A stretch of DNA of 59,654 nt from Candidatus Zipacnadia bacterium (GTDB lineage Bacteria; Armatimonadota; Zipacnadia; Zipacnadales; UBA5352), in the NCBI GenBank assembly GCA_029820945.1, contig JALGUJ010000016.1:1-59654 (forward strand), given 5' to 3'. How positions within the stretch are numbered: the stretch's first letter is position 1; the number at the start of each line of letters is the position of its first letter. Below the pieces are notes generated by a model, which saw only the letters and a program-made list of their open reading frames with translations, made no database searches and was not told the origin of the DNA. The translations under genes and the position numbers were made by a program. Of the stretch, positions 1 to 8,840 are shown piece after piece.

Positions 1-60
1 TGGCAGCTCGCGGGTGTGGCGCGGGGGTTTCGCGCGGGTGGCAGGTAGCGGGGCGAAGAC

Positions 61-105
61 GGCATCGGCGGCTTCGCCGCCGCGGCGGGCGGGGGCGCCC
101 GCCGC
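61..105. repeat. GC-rich double palindrome (REP-like)
   Basis: Two hairpins lie side by side. The first has a 7-bp stem (66-72 with 76-82) and loop TTC. The second has a 9-bp stem (82-90 with 97-105) around a GGGGGC loop. The second shares its core, CGGGC-GGGGG-CGCCCG, with the hairpin at 12504-12530, so this is probably a dispersed repeat family. It abuts the truncated gene at 119-274 and may mark the break point. Confidence 0.5.
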
Positions 106-118
106 ACAAACGGCGGGT

Positions 119-274
119 GAGCAGCAGGTGCGCGATCAGCGGCTACAGGGAGCACGCAGCGGGGTCAACGGCAGCCCGATATTCTTCCTGCAGGGCTATC
201 GCATCGACGTGGAGCCCACGCACAAGCACCTGGCGGCCTACGTCGAGCACGTCCTGGGCCACGTTGAGGGATAA
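119..274 (+). pseudogene. Truncated thioredoxin/DsbA-like C-terminal fragment
   Basis: Only about 50 codons look like protein. They read QGARSGVNGSPIFFLQGY and continue to a TAA at 272-274. The GVNGSP-x-FF pattern matches the cis-proline loop and following strand of DsbA-type thioredoxin folds (usually GVxGTPTFF), and the short helical tail fits the C-terminus of that family. The catalytic CxxC half is absent: upstream of about 119 the frame runs into palindromic GC-rich sequence. No start codon or ribosome site precedes the conserved part. The best reading is a gene remnant cut by a rearrangement. It could be a chance resemblance, since only one motif supports it. Confidence 0.4.
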
Positions 275-288
275 GGCCGCGCGGTCCT

Positions 289-835
289 CTATTGCTCGCT
301 CTCGGCGAAGCGCAGCGAGTACAGGTCCGCCTCCCGCATTACGAAGCGCAGCCGCACGGGGATGCCCGCCCACTTCCAGAGCGTGGGATTGACCGGCCAC
401 GGGACCTCCATCTCCAGCTCGTCGCCGAACATCTCCGGGCAATCCGCCAGGCTCATGCCCGGCAGCGGCCGGCCGCGCTCGTCCTGCATCTCGACGCGGA
501 TTGAGCCGACCGCCGATGTCGAGCAGTTCAGCACCTGAGCCCTCGAACTCAACCAGGCCCAGCGATGGCCTCGTCCACTCGATTCCGTCCGCGCTCTCGG
601 CCATGCAGACGTACGCGGTGCCCGTCTCGTCGGGCCGGCCGCGGTAGTACATGCGCCAGCCGTCCTCGAAGGGCACGATCGGCGGGTAGCCGCACAGGGA
701 GCCCTCCCACGGCCGGTCGAGCGTCAGCACGGTGCCCTCCGGCCGGGGCGGGTGCAGGCGCAGCGAGAGCCCCTCCATGTGGTGAATCAGGTGCTCGTCC
801 ATGAACGGCTCCAGCCTCGATCCGATCTCGATCAT
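289..835 (-). pseudogene. Internally deleted glycosidase (five-bladed propeller type) remnant
   Basis: Reading leftwards from ATG at 835, about 105 codons look like the start of a glycoside hydrolase of the GH32/GH43-like propeller kind (MYYRGRP, then YVCMAESADGIEW, then GLVEFEGS). Near 520 the homology jumps frame and continues in another frame with what looks like the usual C-terminus of the same family (GSIRVEMQDERGRPLPG ... CPEMFGDE ... RLRFVMREADLYSLRF), ending at 289. Both ends are well preserved, but roughly 300 central residues of an expected ~480 are missing and the junction is out of frame. This is a pseudogene made by internal deletion, or an assembly collapse. Family assignment is from memory of similar proteins. 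Confidence 0.6.
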
Positions 836-923
836 CTCATGGCTCCGGCATGCATGGTCGCGCGCCGGGCGGGCCTTCCGCGGTCGCCGGCCGGGCACCT
901 GCGAGCCGATCCTGGGTCTGCCG

Positions 924-950
924 GGAACCCTCGGGGGCGGTCCATGCGTC
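924..950 (+). promoter_or_regulatory. Possible ECF-type promoter of the VIT-vWA gene
   Basis: GGAACC (924-929) is followed after 17 nt by CGTC (947-950), 41 nt before the start of the vWA gene. It resembles the two GAATC-N16-CGTC sites at 27274 and 29388 but has one extra spacer base, so membership of the same regulon is only a suggestion. Confidence 0.25.
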
Positions 951-990
951 ATACGCAACAGAGGAGGGAGAACGCAGAGGAGGAGTGTCG

Positions 991-3342
991 ATGACCCGAC
1001 GGCTTGTGTTGTGTGCGGCACTGCTGACGCTGCTCGCCGCCGCCGCGCTGGCGGACGGCATCCTCATCCCCGGGCCGCCCGAGCGCCCCGAGCCCGAGGT
1101 GCCGTACTTCACCATCAAGTACCATCACGTGGACGTCGAGATCCGCGACCAGGTTGCCACCACCGTCATCGACCAGGTCTTCATCAATGAGGCCAACCGC
1201 GAGGTGGAGGCGACCTACATCTTCCCGCTGCCGCCCAACTCGGTGGTCCAGGACTTCGCGGTCGAGGCCGACGGTGAGCGCATGGAGAGCAAGCTCCTCG
1301 AGGCCGATGAGGCGCAGGAGATCTACGAAGAGATCATGCGCCGCCGCAAGGACCCGGCCCTGTTCCAGTACGCCGGGAATGACACCTACCGCTGCCGCAT
1401 CTATCCCATCCCCGCCGGCGGCGAGCGCCGCATCGTCATCACCTACTCGGAGCTGCTCAACCAGGACGCGGACGTCGTGGACTACATGTACCCGATGAGC
1501 ACCGAGCAGTTCTCCACCGAGCCGGTGGGGGAGACCGTCTTCAACTGCAGCATCGAGTCCCGCGATCCCATCGCCAGCGTCTACTGCCCCAGCCACGATG
1601 TGTCCATCGACAAGAAGGACCGCCGCCACGCCACCGTGTCCTACGAGGAGAACGACACCCGCCCCGACCGCGACCTCCAGCTCTACTACGCCGTCTCCCA
1701 GGACGCGGTCGGCACGCATCTGCTCACCTACAAGGAGCGCGGGGACGACGGCTTCTTCATGCTGTTGGCCGCGCCGTCGGTCGATCAGGACACCGACCCG
1801 CTCCCCAAGAACGTGGTCTTCGTCCTGGATCGCTCCGGCAGCATGAGCGGCGAGAAGATCGAGCAGGCGCGCGACGCCCTCACCTTCTGCGTGAACCAGC
1901 TCGGTGAGGACGACCACTTCGAGATCGTCACATTCAGCGACAATATCCGCTCCTTCGGCGACGAGCTGCAGCGGGTGACGTCCTCGCGCGTGCGGGATGC
2001 CCGGCGATTCATCGCGGAGCAGGAGGCCGCCGGCTCCACCGACATCAACTCGGCCATGGAGTTGGCCATGGACCGCCGCACGGACGACCGGCCCAACTAC
2101 ATCGTGGTGCTCACCGACGGCCTGCCGACCGCCGGCGTCACCGATCTCGACGACATCCTCGCCAACGTGCAGGAGTGGCATGAGGACATGGACGGCGCCT
2201 CCACACGCATCTTCGTCTTCGGCGTCGGCTACGACGTGGACACGCACTTCCTCGACAAGATGGCGGTGGACAACAATGGGGTCGCCGCCTACGTGCGGCC
2301 GGAGGAGAGCATCGAGGCGAAGGTGTCCAGCTTCTACTCGAAGATCTCCCGCCCAATGCTGACCGACATCGGCCTGGACTTCGGCGCCATCGACACCTAC
2401 GACATGTTCCCGAAGGAGCTGCCGGACCTGTTCTGGGGCTCGCAGATCGTGGCGCTGGGCCGCTACGACAAGCGCACGACGGGCACCTGCAGCGTCTCCC
2501 TGTCGGGCCAGACGCCGGAGGGCTCGGAGACCTTCTCGGTGCGCGCCAGGTTCCCGAGCAGGGCCACCGGGCGCGACTACATCCCGGCGCTGTGGGCCTC
2601 GCGCAAGGTCGGCTGGCTGCTTGACGAGATCCGGCTGCACGGCGAGAAGAAGGAGCTGGTGGACGAGATCGTGCGGCTCGGGACCGAGTACGGCATCCTG
2701 ACCGAGTACACCTCCTTCCTGGCGACCGAGACGGGTGCGATCACGGAGGAGGAGGCCGTGGACCGGCTGCGAGGTCCGCAGGGCGCGATGGGGGCCGCGG
2801 GTCCGCTTGCCACCGAGCGCATGGGCGGATACGCCATCTCTCAGCGCGACAACGCGCAGGCGATGCAGGTGCAGACGAACGTCGCAACCCAGAACATGTA
2901 CCAGGACGCCGAGGGGCACTGGCAGCGGGTGGCCAACATCCGAAACGTCGGCCAGCGCGGCTTCATCCAGCAGGGCGAGCAGTGGGTGGACAGCCGCCTG
3001 CGCGTGGGCAGCGAGGATGAGCTGCAGCCGGAGCTGCAGGTGCAGGCGTTCAGCGAGGCGCACTTCCAGCTCTCGCGCGCCTTCCCGACCGTCAACGCGC
3101 AGCTCGCGGTCGCGGACAACATGCTCGTGCTCGTCAACGGGCATGTGATCCAGATAGGCGATGAGGGGAAGACCGAGCTCAGCGCCGACGAGCTTGGTGC
3201 CCTCGGCCTCACCGACGAGGGCGAGGCCGACGTCGGCGCCGCGCCCATCGAGCCCGAGACCCAGGTGGGCGGGGGCGGTCTCCTGGGCGGACTCGGCCGC
3301 GCACTCGCCGGGCTCTGGATCGGCATCCGCAGCCTGATCTGA
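991..3342 (+). CDS. Secreted VIT and von Willebrand factor A domain protein
   Basis: 783 residues. A signal peptide (hydrophobic stretch at residues 5-20, ending ALADG) shows export. Residues ~24-160 form a vault/inter-alpha-trypsin (VIT) domain. A vWA domain starts near residue 272 with the metal-ion MIDAS motif DRSGSMSG and later TDGLPTAG. The rest is charged, low in homology and ends in a glycine-rich hydrophobic tail (GGGGLLGGLGRALAGLWIG) that may touch the membrane. VIT-vWA proteins are thought to mediate metal-dependent protein contacts at the cell surface; the partner is unknown. Start chosen at ATG 991, which follows GAGGAG at good spacing and gives the signal peptide. It stands alone, flanked by decayed genes on the other strand. 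Confidence 0.85.
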   Translation: MTRRLVLCAALLTLLAAAALADGILIPGPPERPEPEVPYFTIKYHHVDVEIRDQVATTVIDQVFINEANREVEATYIFPLPPNSVVQDFAVEADGERMESKLLEADEAQEIYEEIMRRRKDPALFQYAGNDTYRCRIYPIPAGGERRIVITYSELLNQDADVVDYMYPMSTEQFSTEPVGETVFNCSIESRDPIASVYCPSHDVSIDKKDRRHATVSYEENDTRPDRDLQLYYAVSQDAVGTHLLTYKERGDDGFFMLLAAPSVDQDTDPLPKNVVFVLDRSGSMSGEKIEQARDALTFCVNQLGEDDHFEIVTFSDNIRSFGDELQRVTSSRVRDARRFIAEQEAAGSTDINSAMELAMDRRTDDRPNYIVVLTDGLPTAGVTDLDDILANVQEWHEDMDGASTRIFVFGVGYDVDTHFLDKMAVDNNGVAAYVRPEESIEAKVSSFYSKISRPMLTDIGLDFGAIDTYDMFPKELPDLFWGSQIVALGRYDKRTTGTCSVSLSGQTPEGSETFSVRARFPSRATGRDYIPALWASRKVGWLLDEIRLHGEKKELVDEIVRLGTEYGILTEYTSFLATETGAITEEEAVDRLRGPQGAMGAAGPLATERMGGYAISQRDNAQAMQVQTNVATQNMYQDAEGHWQRVANIRNVGQRGFIQQGEQWVDSRLRVGSEDELQPELQVQAFSEAHFQLSRAFPTVNAQLAVADNMLVLVNGHVIQIGDEGKTELSADELGALGLTDEGEADVGAAPIEPETQVGGGGLLGGLGRALAGLWIGIRSLI

Positions 3343-3344
3343 CC

Positions 3345-3697
3345 CCCACGCGCACCGAACCGTCGGTAGCGCCTCGACCTGCCACCAGTCGGGCGGGTTG
3401 AAGAAGAAGCCGATGAGCTGATGCCCGGCGCAGGCCCCGTGGGTCGGGATGCCGGTGGTCGCTATGAGGTCGTGAGGCCCGTCGAGTGCGCGGGTCCACC
3501 CCCGGCCACGGGCAGCCCGAGCCGGTGATGAAGATCGCCTGCATCGGCAGCGCAGCCACGCGCTCGGAGGTGATCTGCGAGTACTGCTGCACGAGTGCCG
3601 GCGCCCCGGTGAGCCTCTCGAACCTGCGCTTGAGTTCACCGGACGAGCCGGCCTTCTCGTAGTCCTCCGGCCGGGCCATGGAGACGATGAGGGTCAC
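3345..3697 (-). pseudogene. Frameshifted, truncated class I glutamine amidotransferase remnant
   Basis: From GTG 3697 the frame reads TLIVSMARPEDYEKAGSS ... LVQQYSQITSERVAALP ... AIFITGSG. The homology then moves to another frame with HDLIATTGIPTHGACAGHQL and IGFFFNPPDWWQVE before it stops near 3355. GACAGHQ is the nucleophile elbow of class I glutamine amidotransferases (catalytic Cys), so the enzyme family is clear. A central piece is missing, the halves are out of frame, and the His-Glu C-terminal part of the catalytic triad is lost where the vWA gene ends at 3342. This is a dead gene. It is the third gene remnant within 3.7 kb. Confidence 0.65.
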
Positions 3698-3804
3698 GCG
3701 TCGTAGCTCCCGGCGGTGGGCGCCAGCGTCACCTCTGCTCTGAGGCGTGGCCCGCGCGATGGCATTCTGCTGGATGGTCGCGTGGCAGGGCGCACGGCGT
3801 ACGC

Positions 3805-4389
3805 TCAGCTCGCCTGCCGGCGGTGGGTCAGGTACCAGGCGAATCCGAGCGAGGCGACGGTGCCGCCGATGAGGGCCACGACGACGAGCGTGCCCCAGTC
3901 GGGGGTGTACTGGATGCGGTGCCTGTTTGGGGACGCGAGCGCGGCGACGGCCAGGAAGGCGCCGCCGAGGTAGACGGTGGCCCAGGTAGTGCCCACGACA
4001 GGCGCGAGCAGCAGTGGATCGGGCCTGGACAGGAGGGCCGCGACGTTGGCGCCAATGAGCGCCGCCACGATCGCGCCCGCGATGCCGGCCTCACCCGCGA
4101 GCTGGCCCACCAGGTAGCCGGCCGGGGCCGCGATCACCACGCCCAGCGCCGCGAACATCACCGCGCGCGTCCAGGTCGCCTCCGTCCGCTGCTGCTGGGC
4201 CTTGAGCTCCTCGTAGCTGGGAGCGGGCGGCAGTTCCTCCTCGGCAGCCGTCTCTGCGGGATCGCCGGGGGCCCAGCCGCAGCGCGGGCAGCGGTCCTCG
4301 AGCGGCTGGAGCTCGTAGCCGCAGCGCTCGCACTCGATCGGCTCGGGCTCCTCCCAGCCGGCCAGCTCGTAGGATCGCCGGTCAGGCAT
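3805..4389 (-). CDS. Zinc-ribbon membrane protein of unknown function
   Basis: 194 residues from ATG 4389. The N-terminus carries a two-CxxC zinc ribbon (CERCGYEL, then CPRCGW) at residues ~17-36, followed by an acidic linker and a short coiled region (YEELKAQQQRTEATWTRA). About four hydrophobic segments follow, two with glycine/alanine zippers. The ribbon should face the cytoplasm. The ATG overlaps the end of the upstream 64-aa gene by 8 nt, so the two are probably translationally coupled. No enzymatic motif is seen. Many bacteria have zinc-ribbon domains fused to membrane segments, and their roles are mostly unknown. Confidence 0.75.
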   Translation of the reverse strand: MPDRRSYELAGWEEPEPIECERCGYELQPLEDRCPRCGWAPGDPAETAAEEELPPAPSYEELKAQQQRTEATWTRAVMFAALGVVIAAPAGYLVGQLAGEAGIAGAIVAALIGANVAALLSRPDPLLLAPVVGTTWATVYLGGAFLAVAALASPNRHRIQYTPDWGTLVVVALIGGTVASLGFAWYLTHRRQAS

Positions 4390-4576
4390 CGCCCGCCTCC
4401 TCGGCGTCCTCCTCGTCAACAAGCTCGCCGATCTCAGCGACCTCGGCCACCTCGGTCAGCAGCTCCAGCGCCTTCTGCATGGCGAGGTCAAAGCCCGCGT
4501 CGAAGCCGTCGCGGAAGCCATCGGCGAAGCCCTCGGAGTACGCCTTCGAGACAGCCTTCTCGCTCTTGTCGCTCAT
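4382..4576 (-). CDS. Small GFxxGF-repeat protein
   Basis: 64 residues, reading MSDKSEKAVSKAYSEGFADG and then FRDGFDAGFDLAMQ. The four-residue repeat (EGFA-DGFR-DGFD-AGFD) puts Gly-Phe on one side of a helix and acids on the other. The C-terminus is strongly acidic. The family is not recognised. It lies 15 nt after the sulfatase stop and overlaps the next gene, so it is probably the middle gene of a three-gene unit (sulfatase, this gene, zinc-ribbon protein). The repeat pattern suggests a helical interaction module or pore-lining oligomer, which is inference only. Confidence 0.65.
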   Translation of the reverse strand: MSDKSEKAVSKAYSEGFADGFRDGFDAGFDLAMQKALELLTEVAEVAEIGELVDEEDAEEAGDA

Positions 4577-4591
4577 CGTCGCCCCTCGCAG

Positions 4592-5971
4592 TCAGTCGCG
4601 GTCGCACAGCCTGGTGCGGTGGTCACCTATGAAGGCCTGGGCCGAGCGCTCTTTGAGGCCGTCGCGCTCGGGGATAGCGTAGCGGGCGAACCAGTCGTCC
4701 ATCATGCCGCACAGCTCGCGGCGGGTGTCCTGGTAGCCGGGGTCATCCGCCAGGTTCTCCCGCTCGTCCGGGTCCTCGCTGAGATGGAAGAGGTCGTCCG
4801 GCCCGTGGGAGTGGCGGTATACGTACTTCCACTCCTCGGTGCGGATCATGCGGACGGGACCGTACTCGTCGTAAACGCAGATCTGTTCTGAGAGCTGCTC
4901 GCGCTCGCCGCGGAGGATGGGCATGAAGCTGCGGCCCGGCAGGTTCTGCTGGACCGGGATCTCCAGCCCGAGGTAGTCGAGCAGCGTGGGCATGAAGTCG
5001 TAGGCCGACAGCAGCGCGTCGCACTCGCCCACAGGGAAGCTGCCCGGCTGGCTCATGAGGCCCGGGATCTTCACCGAGTTCTCGTACATGTTGCGCGGCC
5101 AGGTCCCGTTGCCCTTGCCCCAGAAGCCGTGGTGGCCGCATGAGAAGCCGTTATCGGAGAAGAAGCAGATGAGGGTGTTCTCGCGCAGGCCGTAGTCCTC
5201 GACACGGTCGATGATGCGGCCAACCTGGGCGTCCATGGCCGTGACCGCGGCGAAGTAGCCCTTGAGCGCCTCGCGGTTGCCGAGGTTGTTCTCCGTCAGC
5301 GAGATGGCCCAGGGGTGCATCTCCTCCTGCGGGCAGGAGTCGAAGGGGCAGTCGTCGTAGCTGTCCACGATCTCCTGCGGGTGCTGGTCGATCCACGGGC
5401 TGTGCGGCGCGGTGTAGTGCACGGAGAGGTAGAAGCGCTCGTCCCGGTGGCGGTCGATGTATCCGAGCGCCTCGTCGGTGATGAGGTCGGTGACGTATCC
5501 GGGATCGTCGATGGGCTTGCCGTCGCGCACCATGGGCGCGTTGTTGTAGGGGCCGCCGCCGCGCTGGTGGGCGTACCAGAAGTCGAAGCCGTGCTGGGCG
5601 TGGAGGCTGTCGCCCATGTGCCACTTCCCGGAGAGGCCGCAGTGGTAGCCATGGGCGGCCAGCACGTCGGTGTAGGCGACCTCGTCGCGCAGGCACTCGG
5701 TGGCGCCCGGGCCGATGTTGCCCTCGTTGATCCACTCGTGGACGCCGTGCTGGCTGGGGATGCGGCCGGTGAGGAAGGTGGCGCGGCTGGGGGAGCAGAC
5801 GGGGGTGGCGCAGAAGAAGTTGTCGAAGCGCGTGCCGGTGGCGGCGAGCCGGTCGAGGTTGGGGGTGCGGATCTCGTCATTCCCGTAGCACCCCGCCGCC
5901 CAGGGCCCCTGATCGTCGGTCAGGATGAAGATGACGTTGGGCTGATCCGGCCGATCGCTCTCGTCGGGCAT
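4592..5971 (-). CDS. Formylglycine-dependent sulfatase (type I)
   Basis: 459 residues, a usual length. The N-terminal metal site reads NVIFILTDDQG and the maturation motif is CSPSRATFLTG, with Cys59 the residue that would become formylglycine. Further alkaline-phosphatase-fold motifs are GKWHMGD and FFSDNGF. It should hydrolyse sulfate esters, most likely on a carbohydrate. No clear signal peptide is present, so it may act in the cytoplasm or be exported another way. Start ATG 5971 follows GGAGGG. The DUF6785 gene at 6195 is transcribed divergently. A formylglycine-generating enzyme is not in the window. Substrate cannot be told from the sequence. Confidence 0.88.
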   Translation of the reverse strand: MPDESDRPDQPNVIFILTDDQGPWAAGCYGNDEIRTPNLDRLAATGTRFDNFFCATPVCSPSRATFLTGRIPSQHGVHEWINEGNIGPGATECLRDEVAYTDVLAAHGYHCGLSGKWHMGDSLHAQHGFDFWYAHQRGGGPYNNAPMVRDGKPIDDPGYVTDLITDEALGYIDRHRDERFYLSVHYTAPHSPWIDQHPQEIVDSYDDCPFDSCPQEEMHPWAISLTENNLGNREALKGYFAAVTAMDAQVGRIIDRVEDYGLRENTLICFFSDNGFSCGHHGFWGKGNGTWPRNMYENSVKIPGLMSQPGSFPVGECDALLSAYDFMPTLLDYLGLEIPVQQNLPGRSFMPILRGEREQLSEQICVYDEYGPVRMIRTEEWKYVYRHSHGPDDLFHLSEDPDERENLADDPGYQDTRRELCGMMDDWFARYAIPERDGLKERSAQAFIGDHRTRLCDRD

Positions 5972-6194
5972 GGCTGTCCCTCCAGGAACGCCGCTTGACG
6001 GGCGCGGCGCGCATACTGTATCGTAGGCGTCACACCGCTACTTCCGCGGTTGCCGCGTCGTTCCCTCCCGCTCGACCGCGCCGGGCAGGACGGCCGGGGG
6101 GCGGCCGCTCCAGGCCGATTGGGCGCGTCGGGCAACCTTTCCGGAACCGTCCACTGATCCGCCGGACCCGGCGACGGCATTCGAGGAAGGCCTG

Positions 6195-8174
6195 ATGCAG
6201 GATCAGATCGGGGACGTGCAGGCGTCCGACCAACCCGGCGCACGGGCGCGACCGGCCCGCCGCGTACGGATAGTGACCATGCTGGTCCTCAGCGTGGTAC
6301 TCACCTGGCTGGCGGGCTACTGGATCCGGCAGGGCGAGATCGTCGTGCTGTCGGCCCAAATGACCGAGGCGGTGCCGTCGATCCCCGGTCTCACCGCCCT
6401 GCTGCTGCTCGCCGCGCTCAACCCCCTGATCCGCCGCGTGCCCTACGTGCGCGACCTGTCGCCGGCCGAGATCATCGTCGTCTATCTCTTCGTCACCGTC
6501 GCCACCTTCATGTTCGGCTGCGGCGTCACGCGCTTCCTGATCGCCACGATCAGCGCGCCGTGGTACTACTCGACGCCGGTCGCTCCCATCAACGAAATCG
6601 CGCCCTTCGTGCCCGGTTGGCTCTCGCCGCCGGAGGCGATCTACCACAAGTGGCTCTATGAGGCCTCGCCGACGGGGGAGATCCCCTGGGAGGTGTGGGG
6701 CATACCCGTCTTCGCCTGGACGGGCTTCTTCCTGCTCTTCGGCGCCACGCTGCTCAGCCTGATGATCCTCTTCGCCGAGCAGTGGATCGAGCATGAGCGG
6801 CTGGTCTTCCCGCTGGTGCGCCTGCCGCTGCAGATCCTGGGCGAGGAGGGCGAGATGCCGCTGTTCCGCAACCCGATCACCTGGATCGGCATCGGCGTCG
6901 CGACCGCCCTGAACTTCTTCCTCATGATCCGGGCGGTGTTCTTCGGCGGACCGCGCGGGACGCTGCACTTCGACGTCGCCTCCGGAATCACCGACTACCC
7001 CTGGCGCTACATCCGCCCCATGCAGATTGACCTCAGGCCGGGGCTGATCGGCCTGGGCTACCTCATCTCGACAGAGCTGTCCTTCTCCATCTGGTTCTTC
7101 TACCTGTTCCAGAAGGTCCAGGCGCTGATCATGGCCGGCGTCGGCTACCGCGTGGGCGGCATGCCCTTCCCGCAGGAGCAGGGGATCGGCGCCTATCTGG
7201 TGATGGCGGGCGTGCTGTTGTGGAAGGGGAGGGGCGCCATCGTCCACGCGTGGCGCAGCCTGCTGCGGCCGGGAGAGGGCACGGGGGACAGGTTGCCCTA
7301 CCGCTGGGCGCTGCTGGGCGCCATTGCGGGACTGGCCGGGCTCATGCTCTTCTTCGTCTCCGCGGGCATGGCGCCGTGGCTGGCCGCGGTGTACCTGACG
7401 ATCCTGACCGGCGTGGGACTGGTCTACGGCCGGCTGCGCGGGGAGACCGGCGTGCCGATCCTGTGGGCCTTCCCCTACGGGCAGCAGCATAAGGTCATCT
7501 GGAACTTCATGGGACAGAGCGGCGTGCTGGGCCCGCATGGCGACCTGCGCTCGCCGACCATCTTCGCCCTGATGGGCTTCCTCTCGCGCGGCTACTTCCC
7601 GACCGTCTCCGGCTACCAGATCGAGGGCCTGCATCTGGGGCAGCGCACGGGGATCAACTGGCGCCAGCTCGTGGCCACGCTGCTGATCGCGATCGTGGCC
7701 GGCTCGGTCTTCGGCTTCATCTTCCACCTCCAGCCCTACTACCAGGAGGGCGGGATCGGCCTGCGCGGGGGGATCTGGGGGGCGGGGACGGCGCGGCAGG
7801 AGTACACCCAGGTGCTGCGCGCCGCGGACATGCCGAACCCGCCGGATGTGCCGCGCATCGTCGCCACCATCGGCGGAGGCGCGCTGGTGGGGATTATCTC
7901 TCTGGCGCGCGGCCAGTGGTTCGGCTTCCCGCTGCACCCCATCGGCTACGTGCTGGCCGGCGCCTTCGGACACAAGCTCTGGGGGCCGTTCCTCATCGTC
8001 TGGATCTGCAAGACCGTCCTGCTCCGCTACGGCGGCAGCCAGTCGTACCTGCGCGCGCTTCCGGGCTTCCTCGGCTTCGCCATCGGCCACTTCATCACCG
8101 CAGGCCTGATCTGGGGCTCACTGGGCGCGGCCCTGGGCGGGCCCTTCCTCCGCTGGGGCGTGTGGTTCGGGTAA
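6195..8174 (+). CDS. DUF6785-type polytopic membrane protein, paralog 1
   Basis: 659 residues with about 14 hydrophobic segments. It shares motifs with four other proteins in this window: EQGIGAYL, a RLRGETG acid motif, FPLHPIGYVLAG and LLRYGGSQ near the C-terminus. I recognise these as the DUF6785/DUF6784 kind of uncharacterised membrane protein; the family name is from memory. A transporter role is plausible from the size and segment number but unproven. Start ATG 6195 follows GAGGAAGG. The neighbour on the other strand is a sulfatase, as is usual for sugar-processing loci. A hairpin terminator follows at 8211. Confidence 0.8.
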   Translation: MQDQIGDVQASDQPGARARPARRVRIVTMLVLSVVLTWLAGYWIRQGEIVVLSAQMTEAVPSIPGLTALLLLAALNPLIRRVPYVRDLSPAEIIVVYLFVTVATFMFGCGVTRFLIATISAPWYYSTPVAPINEIAPFVPGWLSPPEAIYHKWLYEASPTGEIPWEVWGIPVFAWTGFFLLFGATLLSLMILFAEQWIEHERLVFPLVRLPLQILGEEGEMPLFRNPITWIGIGVATALNFFLMIRAVFFGGPRGTLHFDVASGITDYPWRYIRPMQIDLRPGLIGLGYLISTELSFSIWFFYLFQKVQALIMAGVGYRVGGMPFPQEQGIGAYLVMAGVLLWKGRGAIVHAWRSLLRPGEGTGDRLPYRWALLGAIAGLAGLMLFFVSAGMAPWLAAVYLTILTGVGLVYGRLRGETGVPILWAFPYGQQHKVIWNFMGQSGVLGPHGDLRSPTIFALMGFLSRGYFPTVSGYQIEGLHLGQRTGINWRQLVATLLIAIVAGSVFGFIFHLQPYYQEGGIGLRGGIWGAGTARQEYTQVLRAADMPNPPDVPRIVATIGGGALVGIISLARGQWFGFPLHPIGYVLAGAFGHKLWGPFLIVWICKTVLLRYGGSQSYLRALPGFLGFAIGHFITAGLIWGSLGAALGGPFLRWGVWFG

Positions 8175-8210
8175 CGGCGGCGGCGAAGGCAATAAATGCA
8201 GCGAAAGCGA

Positions 8211-8246
8211 GCGGCAACGGCGACGGCGTCGTTGCCGCTTGTCTTT
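8211..8246 (+). terminator. Stem-loop terminator after DUF6785 paralog 1
   Basis: GCGGCAACG (8211-8219) pairs with CGTTGCCGC (8230-8238), followed by TTGTCTTT. It sits 37 nt after the stop codon. The rest of the 366-nt gap up to 8541 holds no gene that I can support, only GC-rich sequence and the SOS promoter. Confidence 0.5.
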
Positions 8247-8483
8247 GAGGCCCATCCCCCCGCTGGCCCGTGGCATTTGCTGCCGGCAGCATCCAGATTC
8301 ATGTGGATGCGCGCACGGAGCGGCGACGTCCCGTGCCTGCGCATCCCGCTCCTGGGCGGGAGGGACCGGGGGGTGAGGCCAACCCCGTTGCGGCGCGAAC
8401 GCCTGCAGAGCAACGACGTGCGGATGGGGCCGTCCGTATGTCATCCAGAGGAATGTGGATGCTCTCTTTGCTGCCGTGCCGCC

Positions 8484-8512
8484 TTGACTCTCGAACACAC
8501 GTTCGATACAAT
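8484..8512 (+). promoter_or_regulatory. SOS-controlled sigma-70 promoter with LexA box
   Basis: TTGACT (8484-8489) and TACAAT (8507-8512) are separated by exactly 17 nt. Between them lies CGAACACACGTTCG (8492-8505), a perfect match to the Gram-positive-type LexA/DinR box CGAACRNRYGTTYG. A bound repressor would block RNA polymerase directly. The promoter lies 30 nt before the DUF6504 gene and is the only such box I found in the window. No lexA gene is present here. Confidence 0.85.
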
Positions 8513-8541
8513 GGAGTGTGCCCGAAATGGAGTGAACCGCG

Positions 8542-8802
8542 ATGGTGACGATGACCAGGGCGATAGGTGAGCCGATAGAGATCACGGTCATGGCAGGCGA
8601 TCGCTGCCCGGAGACATTCACCTGGCGCGGGCGGCGCTACGACGTGGTGGACTCCGGCGGAAGCTGGCGGCTGCTGGGGCGCTGGTGGGAGGGCGATGGC
8701 GAGCGCCGCTTCGTGCGCGTGCTCACCGACGCCGGCAAGACCTTCGACCTGTGCCGATACGAGGCGACCGATCAGTGGCACGTGTACCGCGTGTGGGACT
8801 GA
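8542..8802 (+). CDS. DUF6504-like protein of the SOS mutagenesis locus
   Basis: 86 residues. The pattern PIEITVMAGDRCPETFTWRG, then RYDVVD, WWEG, RFVRV and FDLCRYE with the ending WHVYRVWD matches small DUF6504 proteins, which are often encoded beside imuB and dnaE2 (knowledge from memory). No catalytic residues are evident; tryptophans dominate. It is the first gene after the LexA-box promoter and is followed by dnaE2 after 137 nt, so both are probably induced by DNA damage. It may assist translesion synthesis, an inference from context. ATG 8551 is an alternative start nine bases downstream. Confidence 0.75.
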   Translation: MVTMTRAIGEPIEITVMAGDRCPETFTWRGRRYDVVDSGGSWRLLGRWWEGDGERRFVRVLTDAGKTFDLCRYEATDQWHVYRVWD

Positions 8803-8840
8803 CGGCAAACGGCCCTTTCATGCCTGCGCGGGATACCTTC

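Noticed and set aside
949-3639. 896-aa open frame on the minus strand across the vWA gene
   Set aside because: Antisense shadow of a high-GC gene: low-complexity His/Asp/Val/Leu composition and no domain. Only its first part (above 3345) overlaps the real amidotransferase remnant.
6030-8090. 686-aa minus-strand frame opposite DUF6785 paralog 1
   Set aside because: Composition (RR, HQ, DD runs) is typical of an antisense shadow; the plus strand encodes a clear membrane protein.
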